Below, one piece after another: positions 1 to 9,154 of a stretch of DNA of 56,000 nt. The stretch's first letter is position 1; each line of letters opens with the position of its first letter. The stretch spans positions 1-56,000 of the forward strand of contig JAEUSU010000022.1 of the NCBI GenBank assembly GCA_016788635.1. The letters are read 5' to 3'. The position numbers and the translations under genes are program-made. This stretch comes from Flavobacteriales bacterium. GTDB lineage: Bacteria > Bacteroidota > Bacteroidia > Flavobacteriales_F > PHOS-HE28. The notes under the pieces were generated by a model. That model was not told the origin of the DNA. It ran no database searches and saw nothing but the letters and a program-made list of their open reading frames with translations.

Positions 1-3000
1 GGTCCGATGGAACGTGCGTGCATCTTGTCGTCCACCATGTGTGCGAGCTTGATCATGTAGATCACGCCCACGGTCGCAGGTTGGTCGAAGCGTACACCCG
101 TGCCGCCGTCGATCAGGTAGGTCTTCCCGTTGCGCGGGATACCGGCCTCATCGGTCTCGGCGTTGATCTGGTCGTGGGTGGCCCCGTCGAAGATCGGCGT
201 GGCGTACTTGCGGCCCAGTTTCTTACCGGCCCAGCCCAGAACCGTCTCGTAGATCTGGCCCAGGTTCATCCGGCTTGGTACACCCAGCGGGTTCAACACG
301 ATGTCCACTGGTGTGCCATCCTCCAGGAACGGCATGTCGGCGTCGCGCACGATCTTGGCTACGATACCCTTGTTACCGTGGCGGCCGGCCATCTTGTCGC
401 CCACCGTCAGCTTACGCTTGGCGGCCACGTACACTTTGGCCAGTTTCACGATACCGGTGGGCAGTTCGTCACCGATGCTCACCTGGAATTTCTTGCGCTT
501 GTACACACCACTGATGTCGCTGTGGCGGATGTTGTAGTTGTGGATCAGCTGGCGAACCAGTTCGTTCGTCTTCTTGTCCGCGGTCCACTCGGTGGGGTCC
601 ACGGTGATGAAGTCGATCGCCTGCAGCACTTTCGCGCTGAACTTCACGCCCTTCTTGATCTGCTCTTCCTTGTACTTGTTGAAGACACCGTTGCTGGACT
701 GACCATCCACGAGCTTCATCAACTTCTCGATCAGGAGGTTCTTCAAGGCACCGAGGTCCTTGTCCTGCTCCTTGTCGATCTGCTCCAGCACACCCTTCTC
801 GTTGCCCTTCGCCTTCTTGTCCTTCACGGCACGGCTGAAGAGCTTCTTGTCGATCACCACACCCTTCGTGCTGGGCGGAGCCTTCAACGAGGCGTCCTTC
901 ACATCGCCGGCCTTGTCACCGAAGATGGCGCGCAAGAGCTTCTCTTCAGGTGAAGGATCGGTCTCCCCTTTCGGCGTGATCTTACCGATGAGGATATCGC
1001 CCTCCTTGATCTCGGCGCCAACGCGGATCAAGCCATGTTCATCGAGGTCTTTCGTGGCCTCTTCGGAAACGTTCGGGATATCGGCGGTGAGTTCCTCAAG
1101 GCCGCGCTTGGTGTCGCGCACCTCCATGATGTACTCATCGATGTGGATGGAGGTGAAGATGTCCTCCGAGGCCACGCGCTCGCTGATCACGATGGCATCC
1201 TCGAAGTTGTATCCCTTCCACGGCATGAACGCCACTTGCAGGTTGCGGCCGATGGCGAGCTCGCCATCCTGGGTGCCATAGCCTTCGCACAGCGTCTGGC
1301 CTTCGGTCACCTTCTCGCCCTTGCGCACGATCGGGCGCAGGTTCATGCAGGTGCTCTGGTTCGTCTTCAGGAACTTGGTCAGCTTGTACTCCTTCTCATC
1401 GCCATCGAAACTCACGGTGCGCTCGTCCTCGCTCCGCTTGTATTCGATGATGATCTTGTCGCTGTCCACGTATTTCACCACACCATCGCCTTCTGCAACG
1501 AGCAGCACACGGCTGTCGCGGGCCACGAGCTCTTCCAGACCGGTACCCACGAACGGCGCCTCGGGGCGCAGCAGGGGCACGGCCTGACGCATCATGTTCG
1601 ATCCCATCAGCGCGCGGTTGGCATCGTTGTGCTCCAGGAAGGGGATCAGCGAAGCGGCGATGGAAGCGATCTGGTTCGGTGCCACGTCCATCAGGTGAAG
1701 CTCCTTCGGCTCCACCACCGGGAAGTCACCCATCAGACGCGCCTTCACGCGGTTGCCGGTGAATTCACCCTTTTCGTTCACCTGCGCGTTCGCCTGGGCG
1801 ATCATCAGGTTATCCTCCTCCTCGGCGCTAAAGTAGGTCACCTCGGCCTTGATGTCCACCTTGCCCTCCTTCACGGTGCGGTAAGGGGTCTCGATGAAGC
1901 CCAGGTTGTTGATCTTCGAGTACACGCAGAGCGAGCTGATCAGACCGATGTTCGGTCCTTCAGGGGTCTCGATGGTGCAGAGTCGACCGTAGTGCGTGTA
2001 GTGTACGTCACGCACCTCGAAACCGGCGCGCTCGCGGCTCAGACCACCGGGTCCAAGGGCCGACATACGGCGCTTGTGGGTGATCTCGCTCAGCGGGTTC
2101 GTCTGGTCCATGAACTGGCTCAACTGGTTCGTTCCGAAGAACGAGTTGATCACCGAGCTCAGGGTCTTTGCATTGATCAGATCGGTCGGCGTGAACACCT
2201 CGTTGTCGCGCACGTTCATGCGCTCGCGGATGGTGCGGGCCATACGGGCCAGGCCCACGCCGAACTGGGCGTGCAGCTGCTCGCCGACGGTGCGCACGCG
2301 ACGGTTGCTCAAGTGGTCGATATCGTCCACATCGGCCTTCACGTTCACCAGTTCGATCAGGTACTTGATGATGAAGATGATGTCCTCCTTCGTCAGTACA
2401 CGAACGCTCAGTTCGCTTTCCAGACCGAGCTTCTTGTTGATGCGGTAACGGCCCACCTCACCCAGGTCATAACGCTGTTCGCTGAAGAACAGCTTGTCGA
2501 TCACACCACGAGCGGTCTCCAGATCGGGTGGTTCGGCGTTGCGCAGCTGGCGGTAGATCACCTCAACGGCCTCCTTCTCGGAGTTCGAGGTATCCTTCTG
2601 CAGCGTGTTGTAGATCAGGGCATAGTCGGCCGCATTGATGCCGGCTTTGTGCAGGATAACGGTCTTCGCGCCGCTCTCCACGATCTGGTCCACATGGTGC
2701 TCTTCGATGATCGTCTCACGGTCGATCATCACCTCGTTCCGCTCGATGGACACCACTTCACCGGTATCCTCGTCCACGAAGTCCTCCACCCAGGTCTTCA
2801 ACACACGGGCGGCCAGCTTACGACCAACGCTTTCCTTCAGGTTGGCCTTGGTCACCTTGATCTCGTCGGCCAGGCCGAAGATCTCCAGGATCTGCTTATC
2901 GCTCTCGTAGCCGATGGCACGCAGCAGCGTGGTCACCGGTAGCTTTTTCTTCCGGTCGATATAGGCGTACATCACCCCGTTGATGTCCGTGGCGAATTCG

Positions 3001-3548
3001 ATCCACGAACCCTTGAACGGGATGACCCGGGCGCTATACAGTTTGGTACCGTTGGCGTGGCGGCTTTGGCCGAAGAACACGCCGGGCGAACGGTGCAATT
3101 GGCTCACGACCACCCGCTCGGCGCCGTTCACCACGAACGAGCCTTTGGGGGTCATGTAAGGGATCTGCCCCAGGTACACGTCCTGCACGATGGTCTCGAA
3201 GTCCTCGTGCTCCGGATCGGTGCAATACAGTTTCAGTTTGGCCTTCAGGGGCACACTGTAGGTCAACCCGCGCTCGATGCACTCGTCGATGCTGTAACGG
3301 GGCGGATCGATGAAGTAGTCCAGGAATTCCAGCACGAACTGGTTGCGCGTGTCCGTGATGGGGAAGTTCTCGCTGAACACCTTGAAGAGGCCTTCGCTCT
3401 GGCGGTGTTCGGGGAGGGTCTCGATCTGGAAGAAGTCCTCAAAACTCTTCAGTTGGATATCGAGGAAATCGGGATAGTCGATCGACAGCGGGCTGGAGCC
3501 GAAATCGATGCGCTTGCTTTTCTTGGAACTGGTCTTCGCCTGGGCCAT
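1..3548 (-). CDS. rpoB: RNA polymerase beta subunit (3' end outside window)
   Basis: Catalytic beta subunit of RNA polymerase. The start is the ATG at 3548 ([19 protein letters not shown]); 1182 codons are visible and the frame runs off the window just after [10 protein letters not shown], the conserved C-terminal stretch, so roughly 80 to 90 residues are missing. The rifampicin-binding cluster (about 2050-2135) reads [16 protein letters not shown] then SALGPGGL, with the wild-type D, H and S residues, so the target looks rifampicin-sensitive. The conserved [12 protein letters not shown] and [15 protein letters not shown] segments are present. It is the last visible gene of the secE-nusG-rplKAJL-rpoB series; rpoC would be expected just beyond the window edge. 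Confidence 0.98.
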   Translation of the reverse strand, partial: MAQAKTSSKKSKRIDFGSSPLSIDYPDFLDIQLKSFEDFFQIETLPEHRQSEGLFKVFSENFPITDTRNQFVLEFLDYFIDPPRYSIDECIERGLTYSVPLKAKLKLYCTDPEHEDFETIVQDVYLGQIPYMTPKGSFVVNGAERVVVSQLHRSPGVFFGQSRHANGTKLYSARVIPFKGSWIEFATDINGVMYAYIDRKKKLPVTTLLRAIGYESDKQILEIFGLADEIKVTKANLKESVGRKLAARVLKTWVEDFVDEDTGEVVSIERNEVMIDRETIIEEHHVDQIVESGAKTVILHKAGINAADYALIYNTLQKDTSNSEKEAVEVIYRQLRNAEPPDLETARGVIDKLFFSEQRYDLGEVGRYRINKKLGLESELSVRVLTKEDIIFIIKYLIELVNVKADVDDIDHLSNRRVRTVGEQLHAQFGVGLARMARTIRERMNVRDNEVFTPTDLINAKTLSSVINSFFGTNQLSQFMDQTNPLSEITHKRRMSALGPGGLSRERAGFEVRDVHYTHYGRLCTIETPEGPNIGLISSLCVYSKINNLGFIETPYRTVKEGKVDIKAEVTYFSAEEEDNLMIAQANAQVNEKGEFTGNRVKARLMGDFPVVEPKELHLMDVAPNQIASIAASLIPFLEHNDANRALMGSNMMRQAVPLLRPEAPFVGTGLEELVARDSRVLLVAEGDGVVKYVDSDKIIIEYKRSEDERTVSFDGDEKEYKLTKFLKTNQSTCMNLRPIVRKGEKVTEGQTLCEGYGTQDGELAIGRNLQVAFMPWKGYNFEDAIVISERVASEDIFTSIHIDEYIMEVRDTKRGLEELTADIPNVSEEATKDLDEHGLIRVGAEIKEGDILIGKITPKGETDPSPEEKLLRAIFGDKAGDVKDASLKAPPSTKGVVIDKKLFSRAVKDKKAKGNEKGVLEQIDKEQDKDLGALKNLLIEKLMKLVDGQSSNGVFNKYKEEQIKKGVKFSAKVLQAIDFITVDPTEWTADKKTNELVRQLIHNYNIRHSDISGVYKRKKFQVSIGDELPTGIVKLAKVYVAAKRKLTVGDKMAGRHGNKGIVAKIVRDADMPFLEDGTPVDIVLNPLGVPSRMNLGQIYETVLGWAGKKLGRKYATPIFDGATHDQINAETDEAGIPRNGKTYLIDGGTGVRFDQPATVGVIYMIKLAHMVDDKMHARSIG

Positions 3549-3742
3549 GTGTGCGGGATAAGGAAGAACGAGTACGCCGTGGGAACGTCGGATCCACTTT
3601 CACCTTGCCGGACCCCCGAACAGGATCAATCGTTCGGGCGTGCGTTGTGCCTGCCGCTCCGGCAGGCCTCCATCACAGAACAGCCGGAAAGGCCCGCCGT
3701 GGGGCCTCTCCGTGCTGCTGTGACGCTAGCGCGTATGGGGTC
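3549..3742 (-). promoter_or_regulatory. rplL-rpoB spacer with two perfect stem-loops, candidate attenuator or processing site
   Basis: This 194-base spacer is long for an otherwise tight operon and encodes no credible protein. It contains two perfect inverted repeats: 3615-3621 with 3632-3638 (7 bp stem, 10-base loop) and 3649-3656 with 3660-3667 (8 bp stem, 3-base loop). Neither is followed by a T-run on the minus strand, so they are not ordinary intrinsic terminators. In E. coli the same junction holds a partial terminator and an RNase III site that set the ratio of L7/L12 to beta. A comparable role here is inference. Confidence 0.4.
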
Positions 3743-4123
3743 TTACTTGACCTCAACCTCTGCGCCGGCTTCCGTCAGTTGCTGCTTCAGGCTCTCAGCG
3801 TCTTCTTTCGAAACGCCTTCCTTCAGCGGCTTCGGAGCGCCGTCAACGAGGTCTTTCGCCTCTTTCAGTCCCAGACCGGTGAGTTCCTTCACCAGTTTCA
3901 CGACAGCCAGTTTGTTGGCGCCGCCGGACTTCAGGATCACATCGAAGGAGGTCTTCGCAGCAGCGGCTTCGCCACCACCTGCGCTTGCTCCACCAGCGGC
4001 CACGGCTACGGCTGCGGCTGCGGGTTCGATCTTGTACTCTTCCTTCAGGTATTGAGCGAGTTCGTTCACCTCTTTCACGGTGAGGCCTACGAGCTGATCG
4101 CCCAAGGATTTGATGTCTGCCAT
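3743..4123 (-). CDS. rplL: 50S ribosomal protein L7/L12
   Basis: Ribosomal stalk protein that recruits translation factor GTPases. The 126-residue product has the typical three parts: an N-terminal dimerisation helix ([19 protein letters not shown]), an alanine/glycine-rich hinge at about residues 35-55, and the globular C-terminal domain with the conserved [20 protein letters not shown] stretch that contacts EF-Tu and EF-G. Length and motifs match the family. It lies between rplJ and rpoB, the usual position. Confidence 0.98.
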   Translation of the reverse strand: MADIKSLGDQLVGLTVKEVNELAQYLKEEYKIEPAAAAVAVAAGGASAGGGEAAAAKTSFDVILKSGGANKLAVVKLVKELTGLGLKEAKDLVDGAPKPLKEGVSKEDAESLKQQLTEAGAEVEVK

Positions 4124-4185
4124 TTTTCGGGTTTGTTACTTGTGTTCGGGGAAGCGGACTGTGCGTAACGCGTTTGGTCTTTTTG

Positions 4186-4203
4186 AGGGCGGTGCAAGCA
4201 TCG
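4186..4203 (-). other. stem-loop between rplJ and rplL
   Basis: Seven-base-pair stem (one G-U pair) closed by the loop CAAG on the plus strand, read CUUG in the mRNA. It lies in the 93-base rplJ-rplL spacer and has no T-run after it. CUUG is a known stable RNA tetraloop. The function is unknown; it might tune rplL translation or act as a processing signal. Confidence 0.35.
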
Positions 4204-4216
4204 CCTTTGCCATCTC

Positions 4217-4750
4217 TTAAGCGGGGCGCTCTTCGAGGGTTTTGAGCAGGCCGGCGATCTTTTGGCCACCGCTGCCTTGCAGGCCGCTGATGACGTTCTT
4301 GATCGGGCTTTGGAGCAGGCCGATGATCTCGCCGATGAGCTCTTCGCGACCCTTCAGGTTGCTGAGCATAACCAGTTGGTCATCACCGATGAAGACAGCC
4401 TCGTCGATCCAGGCGCTCTTCAGCGCAGGCTTGGTATCGTCCTTCTTGCGGACGCTTTGGATCAATTTGGCGGGTGCATTGCCTTTTTCCGCGAGCAGCA
4501 CGGAGGTTTGGCCTTTCAGCGTAGGGATCACGCCGCTGTAGTCCTTGCCTTCGATGCTCTCCATCGCCTTGCGCAGGAGGGTGTTCTTCACCACCTTCAT
4601 GCGGATGCCCCCTTTGTGGCAGGCGCGACGCAGGTTGCTGGTGGCCTCGGCGGTCATGCCGGAGGTGTCGGCGAGGTAGATCACGTTGGTGGACTTGATA
4701 TCCTCCACCAGCTCGGCGATCGCTTGGTCTTTCTCGATACGGGTTGCCAT
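4217..4750 (-). CDS. rplJ: 50S ribosomal protein L10
   Basis: Base of the L7/L12 stalk; binds 23S rRNA and carries L12 dimers on its C-terminal helix. The ATG at 4750 (MATRIEKDQAIAELVEDI) is chosen over a TTG eight codons upstream that would overlap the end of rplA. The product is 177 residues, normal for L10. The conserved TSNLRRACHKGGIRMKVVKN segment in the rRNA-binding domain is visible. Only 20 bases separate it from rplA, so there is no room for the long L10-binding leader seen in E. coli. Confidence 0.97.
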   Translation of the reverse strand: MATRIEKDQAIAELVEDIKSTNVIYLADTSGMTAEATSNLRRACHKGGIRMKVVKNTLLRKAMESIEGKDYSGVIPTLKGQTSVLLAEKGNAPAKLIQSVRKKDDTKPALKSAWIDEAVFIGDDQLVMLSNLKGREELIGEIIGLLQSPIKNVISGLQGSGGQKIAGLLKTLEERPA

Positions 4751-4770
4751 GGTAGTCGCTGGGTTTAGGA

Positions 4771-5466
4771 TCAAGCCTGTACGGTGCGGGTATCCACCTG
4801 CACGCCGGGGCTCATGGTACTGCTGATGCTGATGCTCTTGATGTAGGCGCCTTTGGCGGTGCTGGGCTTCAGCTTCACCAGGGTCTGCAGGATCTCATGC
4901 GCGTTCTCGCTGAGCTTCTGCGCATCGAAGGAGGCCTTGCCGATCACCGCGTGGATGATACCCGCTTTGTCCACCTTGAAGTCGATCTTACCGGCCTTCA
5001 CCTCTTTCGTAGCCTTCGCCACGTCCATGGTCACGGTACCGGTCTTGGGGTTCGGCATCAGGCCACGGGGACCGAGCACACGGCCCAGCGCACCCACCTT
5101 GGCCATCACGGCCGGCGTGCAGATGATCACATCCACATCGGTCCAGCCACCCTTGATCTTCTCGATATACTCATCGAGCCCGGCCATATCGGCACCTGCT
5201 GCGAGGGCCTCCTCAGCCTTGGCGGGATCGGCCAGCACCAGCACCTTCACGGTGCGTCCGGTACCGTGGGGCAGGCTCACCGTTCCGCGCACCATTTCGG
5301 TGCTCTTCTTGGGGTCCACGCCCAGGCGAACGGCGATGTCCACCGTGCCATCGAACTTCGTACTGCTGATCTCCTTCACGATCTGGGTGGCCTCCTGTAG
5401 GCTGTACACCTTGGCGGCATCATACTTGGCCATTGCGGCCTTGCGCTTCTTGGTCAGTGTGGTCAT
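4771..5466 (-). CDS. rplA: 50S ribosomal protein L1
   Basis: Large-subunit protein of the mobile L1 stalk that moves deacylated tRNA out of the E site. The 231-residue product has the family signature around [20 protein letters not shown] followed by [16 protein letters not shown]. Length is typical (about 230). It is preceded by rplK with a 13-base gap and followed by rplJ. In many bacteria L1 represses the rplK-rplA mRNA; a stem-loop ahead of rplK (5944-5961) is a possible target, which is inference. Confidence 0.98.
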   Translation of the reverse strand: MTTLTKKRKAAMAKYDAAKVYSLQEATQIVKEISSTKFDGTVDIAVRLGVDPKKSTEMVRGTVSLPHGTGRTVKVLVLADPAKAEEALAAGADMAGLDEYIEKIKGGWTDVDVIICTPAVMAKVGALGRVLGPRGLMPNPKTGTVTMDVAKATKEVKAGKIDFKVDKAGIIHAVIGKASFDAQKLSENAHEILQTLVKLKPSTAKGAYIKSISISSTMSPGVQVDTRTVQA

Positions 5467-5479
5467 GGCGTAGTGGGGA

Positions 5480-5917
5480 TCAGAAGGGTTTGTCGCCAGT
5501 GACCGTGACGCCCATGCTGCGGGCGGTACCCGCCACCATGCTCATCGCGCTCTCGATGGTGAAACAGTTCAGATCGGGCATCTTGTCCTGGGCGATCGCC
5601 TTGATCTGCTCCCAGGTGATGCTACCCACCTTCTTGGTCTGGGGCACACCAGACCCACCTTTGATCTTGGCGGCGTCCATGATCTGAACGGCGGCCGGGG
5701 GGGTCTTGATGATGAAGTCGAAGGACTTGTCGCTGTAAACGGTGATCACCACGGGCAGCACCTTGCCCGCCTTGTCCTGCGTGCGCGCGTTGAACTGCTT
5801 GCAGAACTCCATGATGTTCACGCCTTTCGCGCCCAATGCGGGCCCGATGGGTGGCGCCGGGTTGGCCGCTCCTCCTTTCACTTGGAGCTTGACCAGGGCG
5901 CTGATCTCCTTTGCCAT
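5480..5917 (-). CDS. rplK: 50S ribosomal protein L11
   Basis: Component of the GTPase-associated centre; binds 23S rRNA helices 43/44 and is the thiostrepton site region. The 145-residue product shows the proline-rich N-terminal motif [20 protein letters not shown], including the PPIGPALG element that lies at the antibiotic-binding interface, and ends in the usual RSMGVTVTG stretch. It is cotranscribed with nusG upstream and rplA downstream. Confidence 0.98.
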   Translation of the reverse strand: MAKEISALVKLQVKGGAANPAPPIGPALGAKGVNIMEFCKQFNARTQDKAGKVLPVVITVYSDKSFDFIIKTPPAAVQIMDAAKIKGGSGVPQTKKVGSITWEQIKAIAQDKMPDLNCFTIESAMSMVAGTARSMGVTVTGDKPF

Positions 5918-5943
5918 GTTGTGGTTGTTGTGTCCTGTTTAGC

Positions 5944-5961
5944 GTCCCGACAAGTCGGGAC
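5944..5961 (-). promoter_or_regulatory. stem-loop in nusG-rplK spacer, possible L1 control site
   Basis: A perfect 7 bp inverted repeat (5944-5950 with 5955-5961) with a four-base loop that reads CUUG in the mRNA. It lies 26 bases before the rplK start and no T-run follows it. Position ahead of rplK-rplA fits an L1 autoregulatory hairpin, but I could not match it to a defined L1-binding motif, so this remains inference. Confidence 0.35.
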
Positions 5962-5978
5962 TCGGACGGGTTTGCTGT

Positions 5979-6533
5979 TCAGTTCTCTTTTTCGACCTGC
6001 ATGAAACTCAGTTCCAACGGGGTCTTGCGACCGAAGATCTTCACCATCACCTTCAACTTCTTCTTCTCCTCGTTGATCTCTTCGATCACTCCGTTGAAGC
6101 CATTGAACGGTCCGTCGATCACCTTCACCCCTTCACCCACATGGTACGGGTTGTGGATCGCCTCCTCGGTCTCGGCCAGTTCATCCACCTTGCCCAAAAT
6201 GCGGTTCACTTCGTTCTGCCGGAGAGGGACGGGATCACCTCCCTTTTCCGCACCAAGGAATCCGATCACGTTCGGCAGGTTCTTGATGCTGTGCGCGATC
6301 TCACCGGTGAGGTCCGCCTCCATGAGCACGTAACCTGGGAAGTAGCTGCGCTCCTTGCTCACCTTCTTGCCGTCACGGATCTGGTAGACCTTCTCCGTGG
6401 GGATCAGGAGCTGGCTTACATAGGTCTTCAGCCCGGTGCGCAGCACCTCGGTCTCGATCAATTCCTTGACCTTCTTCTCCTTGCCACTGATGGCGCGGAT
6501 CACATACCACTTCTTGGTACCGACAGTGGCCAT
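5979..6533 (-). CDS. nusG: transcription termination/antitermination factor NusG
   Basis: Binds RNA polymerase and couples it to ribosomes or Rho. The true start is the ATG at 6533 (MATVGTKKWYVIRAISGKEK), two bases after the secE stop; a longer frame from 6704 would run across secE. The 184-residue product has the NGN domain with FPGYVLMEADL and a C-terminal KOW domain beginning at GEGVKVIDGPFNGFNG. Size is normal. Operon context secE-nusG-rplK is universal. Confidence 0.97.
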   Translation of the reverse strand: MATVGTKKWYVIRAISGKEKKVKELIETEVLRTGLKTYVSQLLIPTEKVYQIRDGKKVSKERSYFPGYVLMEADLTGEIAHSIKNLPNVIGFLGAEKGGDPVPLRQNEVNRILGKVDELAETEEAIHNPYHVGEGVKVIDGPFNGFNGVIEEINEEKKKLKVMVKIFGRKTPLELSFMQVEKEN

Positions 6534-6535
6534 GG

Positions 6536-6763
6536 TCAGCTGATGAACTTGTAGATGAAACCCAGCATGCCCTTCCAGAAGCTGGTGCCGGCCATGTTCT
6601 GTACACCGAAGATGTAGTCCATGGCGAACACGATGAGGCTGATGATGAACGCGGTGACCAGGACGATGATGGAACTGCTTTGCAGCTCCTTCCACGTAGG
6701 CCATGATACCTTGTTCATGAGCTCGTTGTAGCTCTCGGCGAAGTATGTCTTCAAGTTGGCCAC
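6536..6763 (-). CDS. secE: preprotein translocase subunit SecE
   Basis: Small essential subunit of the SecYEG channel. The start is taken as GTG at 6763, giving 75 residues (VANLKTYFAESYNELMNKVS), because the longer frame from 6805 would read into the 3' half of tRNA-Trp. The conserved amphipathic segment NELMNKVSWPTWKELQSSS precedes a single membrane helix at about residues 32-52. It is followed after two bases by nusG. Confidence 0.93.
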   Translation of the reverse strand: MANLKTYFAESYNELMNKVSWPTWKELQSSSIIVLVTAFIISLIVFAMDYIFGVQNMAGTSFWKGMLGFIYKFIS

Positions 6764-6778
6764 GTTTCTATCTCTTGG

Positions 6779-6851
6779 CACGGGTGGCAGGGATCGAACC
6801 CACAACCTACGGTTTTGGAGACCGTCGCTCTACCAATTGAGCTACACCCGT
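6779..6851 (-). tRNA. tRNA-Trp (anticodon CCA)
   Basis: Full cloverleaf of 73 bases on the minus strand. The acceptor arms 6845-6851 and 6780-6786 pair perfectly, the anticodon loop holds CCA, and the T-loop reads TTCGATC. CCA is not encoded. The position between tuf and secE is conserved in many bacteria. Confidence 0.97.
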
Positions 6852-6883
6852 TCGTTCGGTCCTTCCCTCTCCTTTGGCGGCGA

Positions 6884-6907
6884 GGGCCCCGACATGCGTC
6901 GGGGCCC
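6884..6907 (-). terminator. strong stem-loop between tuf and tRNA-Trp
   Basis: Perfect 10 bp GC-rich inverted repeat (6884-6893 with 6898-6907), four-base loop, 29 bases after the tuf stop. No T-run follows on the minus strand, so it may act as an mRNA 3' stabiliser or partial terminator that separates the abundant tuf message from secE-nusG and the ribosomal genes. The structure is seen; the role is inferred. Confidence 0.5.
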
Positions 6908-6935
6908 TGCCACGCGTGCTATGTAACAGTATGTC

Positions 6936-8123
6936 TTACTTCACGATCTCCGTCACCTGGCCGGCGCCCACAGTGCGGCCACCCTCGCGGATGGCGAACC
7001 GCAGACCCTTGTCCATGGCCACGGGAACGATCAGTTTCACATTGATGGTCACGTTGTCGCCCGGCATCACCATCTCGCGGCCCGCATCGAGGTTGATCTC
7101 GCCGGTCACGTCGGTTGTGCGGAAATAGAACTGCGGGCGGTACTTGTTGTGGAACGGAGTGTGACGGCCGCCTTCCTCTTTCTTCAACACGTAGATCTCC
7201 GCTTTGAACTCGGTGTGCGGGGTGATGCTGCCGGGGGCGGCGATCACCATGCCACGACGGATGTCCTTCTTTTCGATGCCGCGCAGGAGAATACCCACGT
7301 TATCGCCGGCCTCACCGCGATCCAGGATCTTGCGGAACATCTCCACACCGGTGCAGGTGCTCTTCAGCTTCTCCTCCTGCATGCCCACGATGTCCAGTTC
7401 ATCGCCGGTCTTCACCACACCCTGCTCGATACGGCCGGTGGCCACCGTGCCGCGGCCGGTGATGGTGAACACATCCTCAACAGGCATCAGCAACGGCTTG
7501 TCCACCGCACGAACGGGAAGTTCGATGAAGGTGTCCACCGCGTTCATCAGTTCCATGAGCTTCTCCACCCAGTTCGCCTCACCATTGAGCGCACCAAGGG
7601 CGCTGCCACGGATCACGGGGGTGTTGTCGCCGTCGTACTTGTAGAAGGAAAGCAGTTCGCGGATCTCCATCTCCACGAGGTCGAGGAGCTCGGGGTCATC
7701 CACCATGTCCACCTTGTTCATGAACACCACGATGCGGGGAACGCCAACCTGGCGGCCGAGCAGGATGTGCTCACGGGTCTGTGGCATCGGGCCGTCGGTG
7801 GCGGCCACCACCAGGATGGCACCATCCATCTGGGCAGCACCGGTCACCATGTTCTTCACATAGTCGGCGTGGCCCGGGCAGTCCACGTGTGCATAGTGAC
7901 GGTTGGCCGTCTCATACTCCACGTGGGCGGTGTTGATCGTGATACCGCGCTCCTTTTCTTCAGGCGCATTATCGATGCTGTCGAAGCTGCGGGCCTGTGC
8001 CAGGCCTTTCTCAGCGAGCACCTTGGTAATGGCCGCGGTCAGGGTGGTCTTGCCGTGGTCCACGTGGCCGATGGTGCCGATGTTCACGTGCGGTTTGGTC
8101 CGCTGGAAGGTCTCCTTTGCCAT
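6936..8123 (-). CDS. tuf: elongation factor Tu
   Basis: GTPase that delivers aminoacyl-tRNA to the ribosome. The 395-residue product contains G1 [10 protein letters not shown], the switch II motif [11 protein letters not shown], and NKVD for guanine recognition, followed by the beta-barrel domains with [14 protein letters not shown] (kirromycin and tRNA contact region). The start [20 protein letters not shown] is standard. It lies between tRNA-Thr(GGU) and tRNA-Trp. It is the only tuf copy visible in the window. Confidence 0.99.
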   Translation of the reverse strand: MAKETFQRTKPHVNIGTIGHVDHGKTTLTAAITKVLAEKGLAQARSFDSIDNAPEEKERGITINTAHVEYETANRHYAHVDCPGHADYVKNMVTGAAQMDGAILVVAATDGPMPQTREHILLGRQVGVPRIVVFMNKVDMVDDPELLDLVEMEIRELLSFYKYDGDNTPVIRGSALGALNGEANWVEKLMELMNAVDTFIELPVRAVDKPLLMPVEDVFTITGRGTVATGRIEQGVVKTGDELDIVGMQEEKLKSTCTGVEMFRKILDRGEAGDNVGILLRGIEKKDIRRGMVIAAPGSITPHTEFKAEIYVLKKEEGGRHTPFHNKYRPQFYFRTTDVTGEINLDAGREMVMPGDNVTINVKLIVPVAMDKGLRFAIREGGRTVGAGQVTEIVK

Positions 8124-8239
8124 GGTCGGTCGATGATTTGCTTCCCGGGTTGCGGGTCTTGTTGAGGTGGTTGTGTTCGCTATTCGTTGCGCGAGGGGGT
8201 GCCTCTTTGCTGGATCGCCGTGCCCGGTGCCCCGGGTGG

Positions 8240-8311
<72 letters not shown>

Positions 8312-8371
8312 CGATGTTCTACTGTATTTGACCATCGATCCCAGTATTACTGGAAACAAGATGGCCTGGAG

Positions 8372-8444
8372 AGCGGGAGACGAGATTCGAACCCGCGACA
8401 TTCAGCTTGGAAGGCTGATGCTCTACCAACTGAGCTACTCCCGC
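8372..8444 (-). tRNA. tRNA-Gly (anticodon UCC)
   Basis: 73-base cloverleaf; acceptor pairs 8438-8444 with 8373-8379, anticodon loop CTTCCAA giving TCC, T-loop TTCGAAT. The T-stem includes two G-U pairs. Confidence 0.96.
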
Positions 8445-8499
8445 CTGTTCATTTATTTTCTGACCGGTCCGGGCCGTACCCTAATTGGCTCCGTATTGG

Positions 8500-8582
8500 T
8501 GGGGAGAGCAGGATTCGAACCTACGAAGTCGTAAGACAACAGATTTACAGTCTGCCCCCGTTGGCCACTTGGGTATCTCCCC
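8500..8582 (-). tRNA. tRNA-Tyr (anticodon GUA)
   Basis: 83-base class II tRNA with a long variable arm; acceptor pairs 8576-8582 with 8501-8507, anticodon GTA, T-loop TTCGAAT. Confidence 0.96.
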
Positions 8583-8597
8583 TTGATCGGCTCACGG

Positions 8598-8670
8598 AGC
8601 CAATGGAGGGACTCGAACCCACGACCGGCTGATTACAAATCAGCTGCTCTACCAGCTGAGCTACATTGGC
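8598..8670 (-). tRNA. tRNA-Thr (anticodon UGU)
   Basis: 73-base cloverleaf; acceptor pairs 8664-8670 with 8599-8605, anticodon stem GCTGA/TCAGC around loop TTTGTAA giving TGT, T-loop TTCGAGT. First gene after the promoter at 8738-8769. The order Thr-Tyr-Gly-Thr-tuf is the same as thrU-tyrU-glyT-thrT-tufB of E. coli. Confidence 0.96.
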
Positions 8671-8737
8671 GATATCCAGCAAGGAAAGAACGACCTCTCG
8701 CTACCCTTTTCCGGACATACCGCCCGGAATTGGGCCT

Positions 8738-8769
8738 GCAAATGTAGAAAGAAGGTGCTTCCCTCCAAA
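8738..8769 (-). promoter_or_regulatory. Bacteroidota sigma promoter of the tRNA-tuf-ribosomal operon
   Basis: On the minus strand TTTG (8769-8766) is followed after exactly 19 bases by TACATTTGC (8746-8738). Both match the phylum consensus TTTG-N19-TAnnTTTG. Transcription would start near 8733, about 60 bases before tRNA-Thr(UGU), and drive the four tRNAs, tuf and perhaps the genes beyond. This is one of the two best promoters in the window. Confidence 0.8.
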
Positions 8770-8770
8770 C

Positions 8771-8819
8771 GCGAACGGCCACGTTGTGGAACGCGGCCGT
8801 CGCATGGGCCGATAGGCCC
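8771..8819 (-). terminator. paired stem-loops after hpf
   Basis: Two inverted repeats lie between the hpf stop and the tRNA promoter: 8806-8810 with 8815-8819 (5 bp, loop GATA) and 8771-8780 with 8795-8803 (about 9 bp with one bulged A). Neither has a proper T-run, so termination of hpf here is only suggested by position. Confidence 0.35.
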
Positions 8820-8845
8820 CTTATAGATGGTTGATATTCAGCGTG

Positions 8846-9154
8846 TCATGAAGCCTTCTTGAGCCGCACGGTCTTGAGGCGTTCCACCTGTCGACGAAGC
8901 GCCTCCACGCTTTGGTCGGTCGCCTCCTCGAAAGACTTGCCCTTGCGCTTGGCGAACAGCTCCTTTCCGGGCACCGCCAGTTTGATCTCCACCAGTTTAT
9001 TCTCGCGATGGTCCCCATCCCTGGACAAACGCAGGTACACCTCCCCCCCGAGGATGCGGTCGTTGAACAAGCTCAATTTGGCCAAACGCTCCCGAATGAA
9101 GCCCACCAGTTTGGCATCAGCGTCGAAGTGGATGGAATGCACGTTCAGGTTCAT
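8846..9154 (-). CDS. hpf: ribosome hibernation promoting factor, short form
   Basis: Binds the small-subunit decoding region in stationary phase and helps to inactivate ribosomes. The 102-residue protein covers only the N-terminal RaiA/HPF fold (beta-alpha-beta-beta-beta-alpha) and lacks the C-terminal dimerisation domain of long HPF. Conserved features are MNLNVHSIHFDADAKLVGFI at the start and a basic patch ending KLAVPGKELFAKRKGKSFEE. Its ATG overlaps the xerC stop (ATGA), so translation is probably coupled. The xerC-hpf-tRNA-tuf order is common in the phylum. Confidence 0.93.
   Translation of the reverse strand: MNLNVHSIHFDADAKLVGFIRERLAKLSLFNDRILGGEVYLRLSRDGDHRENKLVEIKLAVPGKELFAKRKGKSFEEATDQSVEALRRQVERLKTVRLKKAS

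Noticed and set aside
1035..2942. 635-codon open frame on the plus strand opposite rpoB
   Set aside because: It is antisense to conserved rpoB codons and encodes a His/Leu/Val-rich chain without any motif; high GC keeps antisense frames open.
3649..3667. Stem-loop as an intrinsic terminator before rpoB
   Set aside because: The stem is perfect but there is no T-run on the minus strand, and full termination would silence rpoB; attenuation or processing is more likely.
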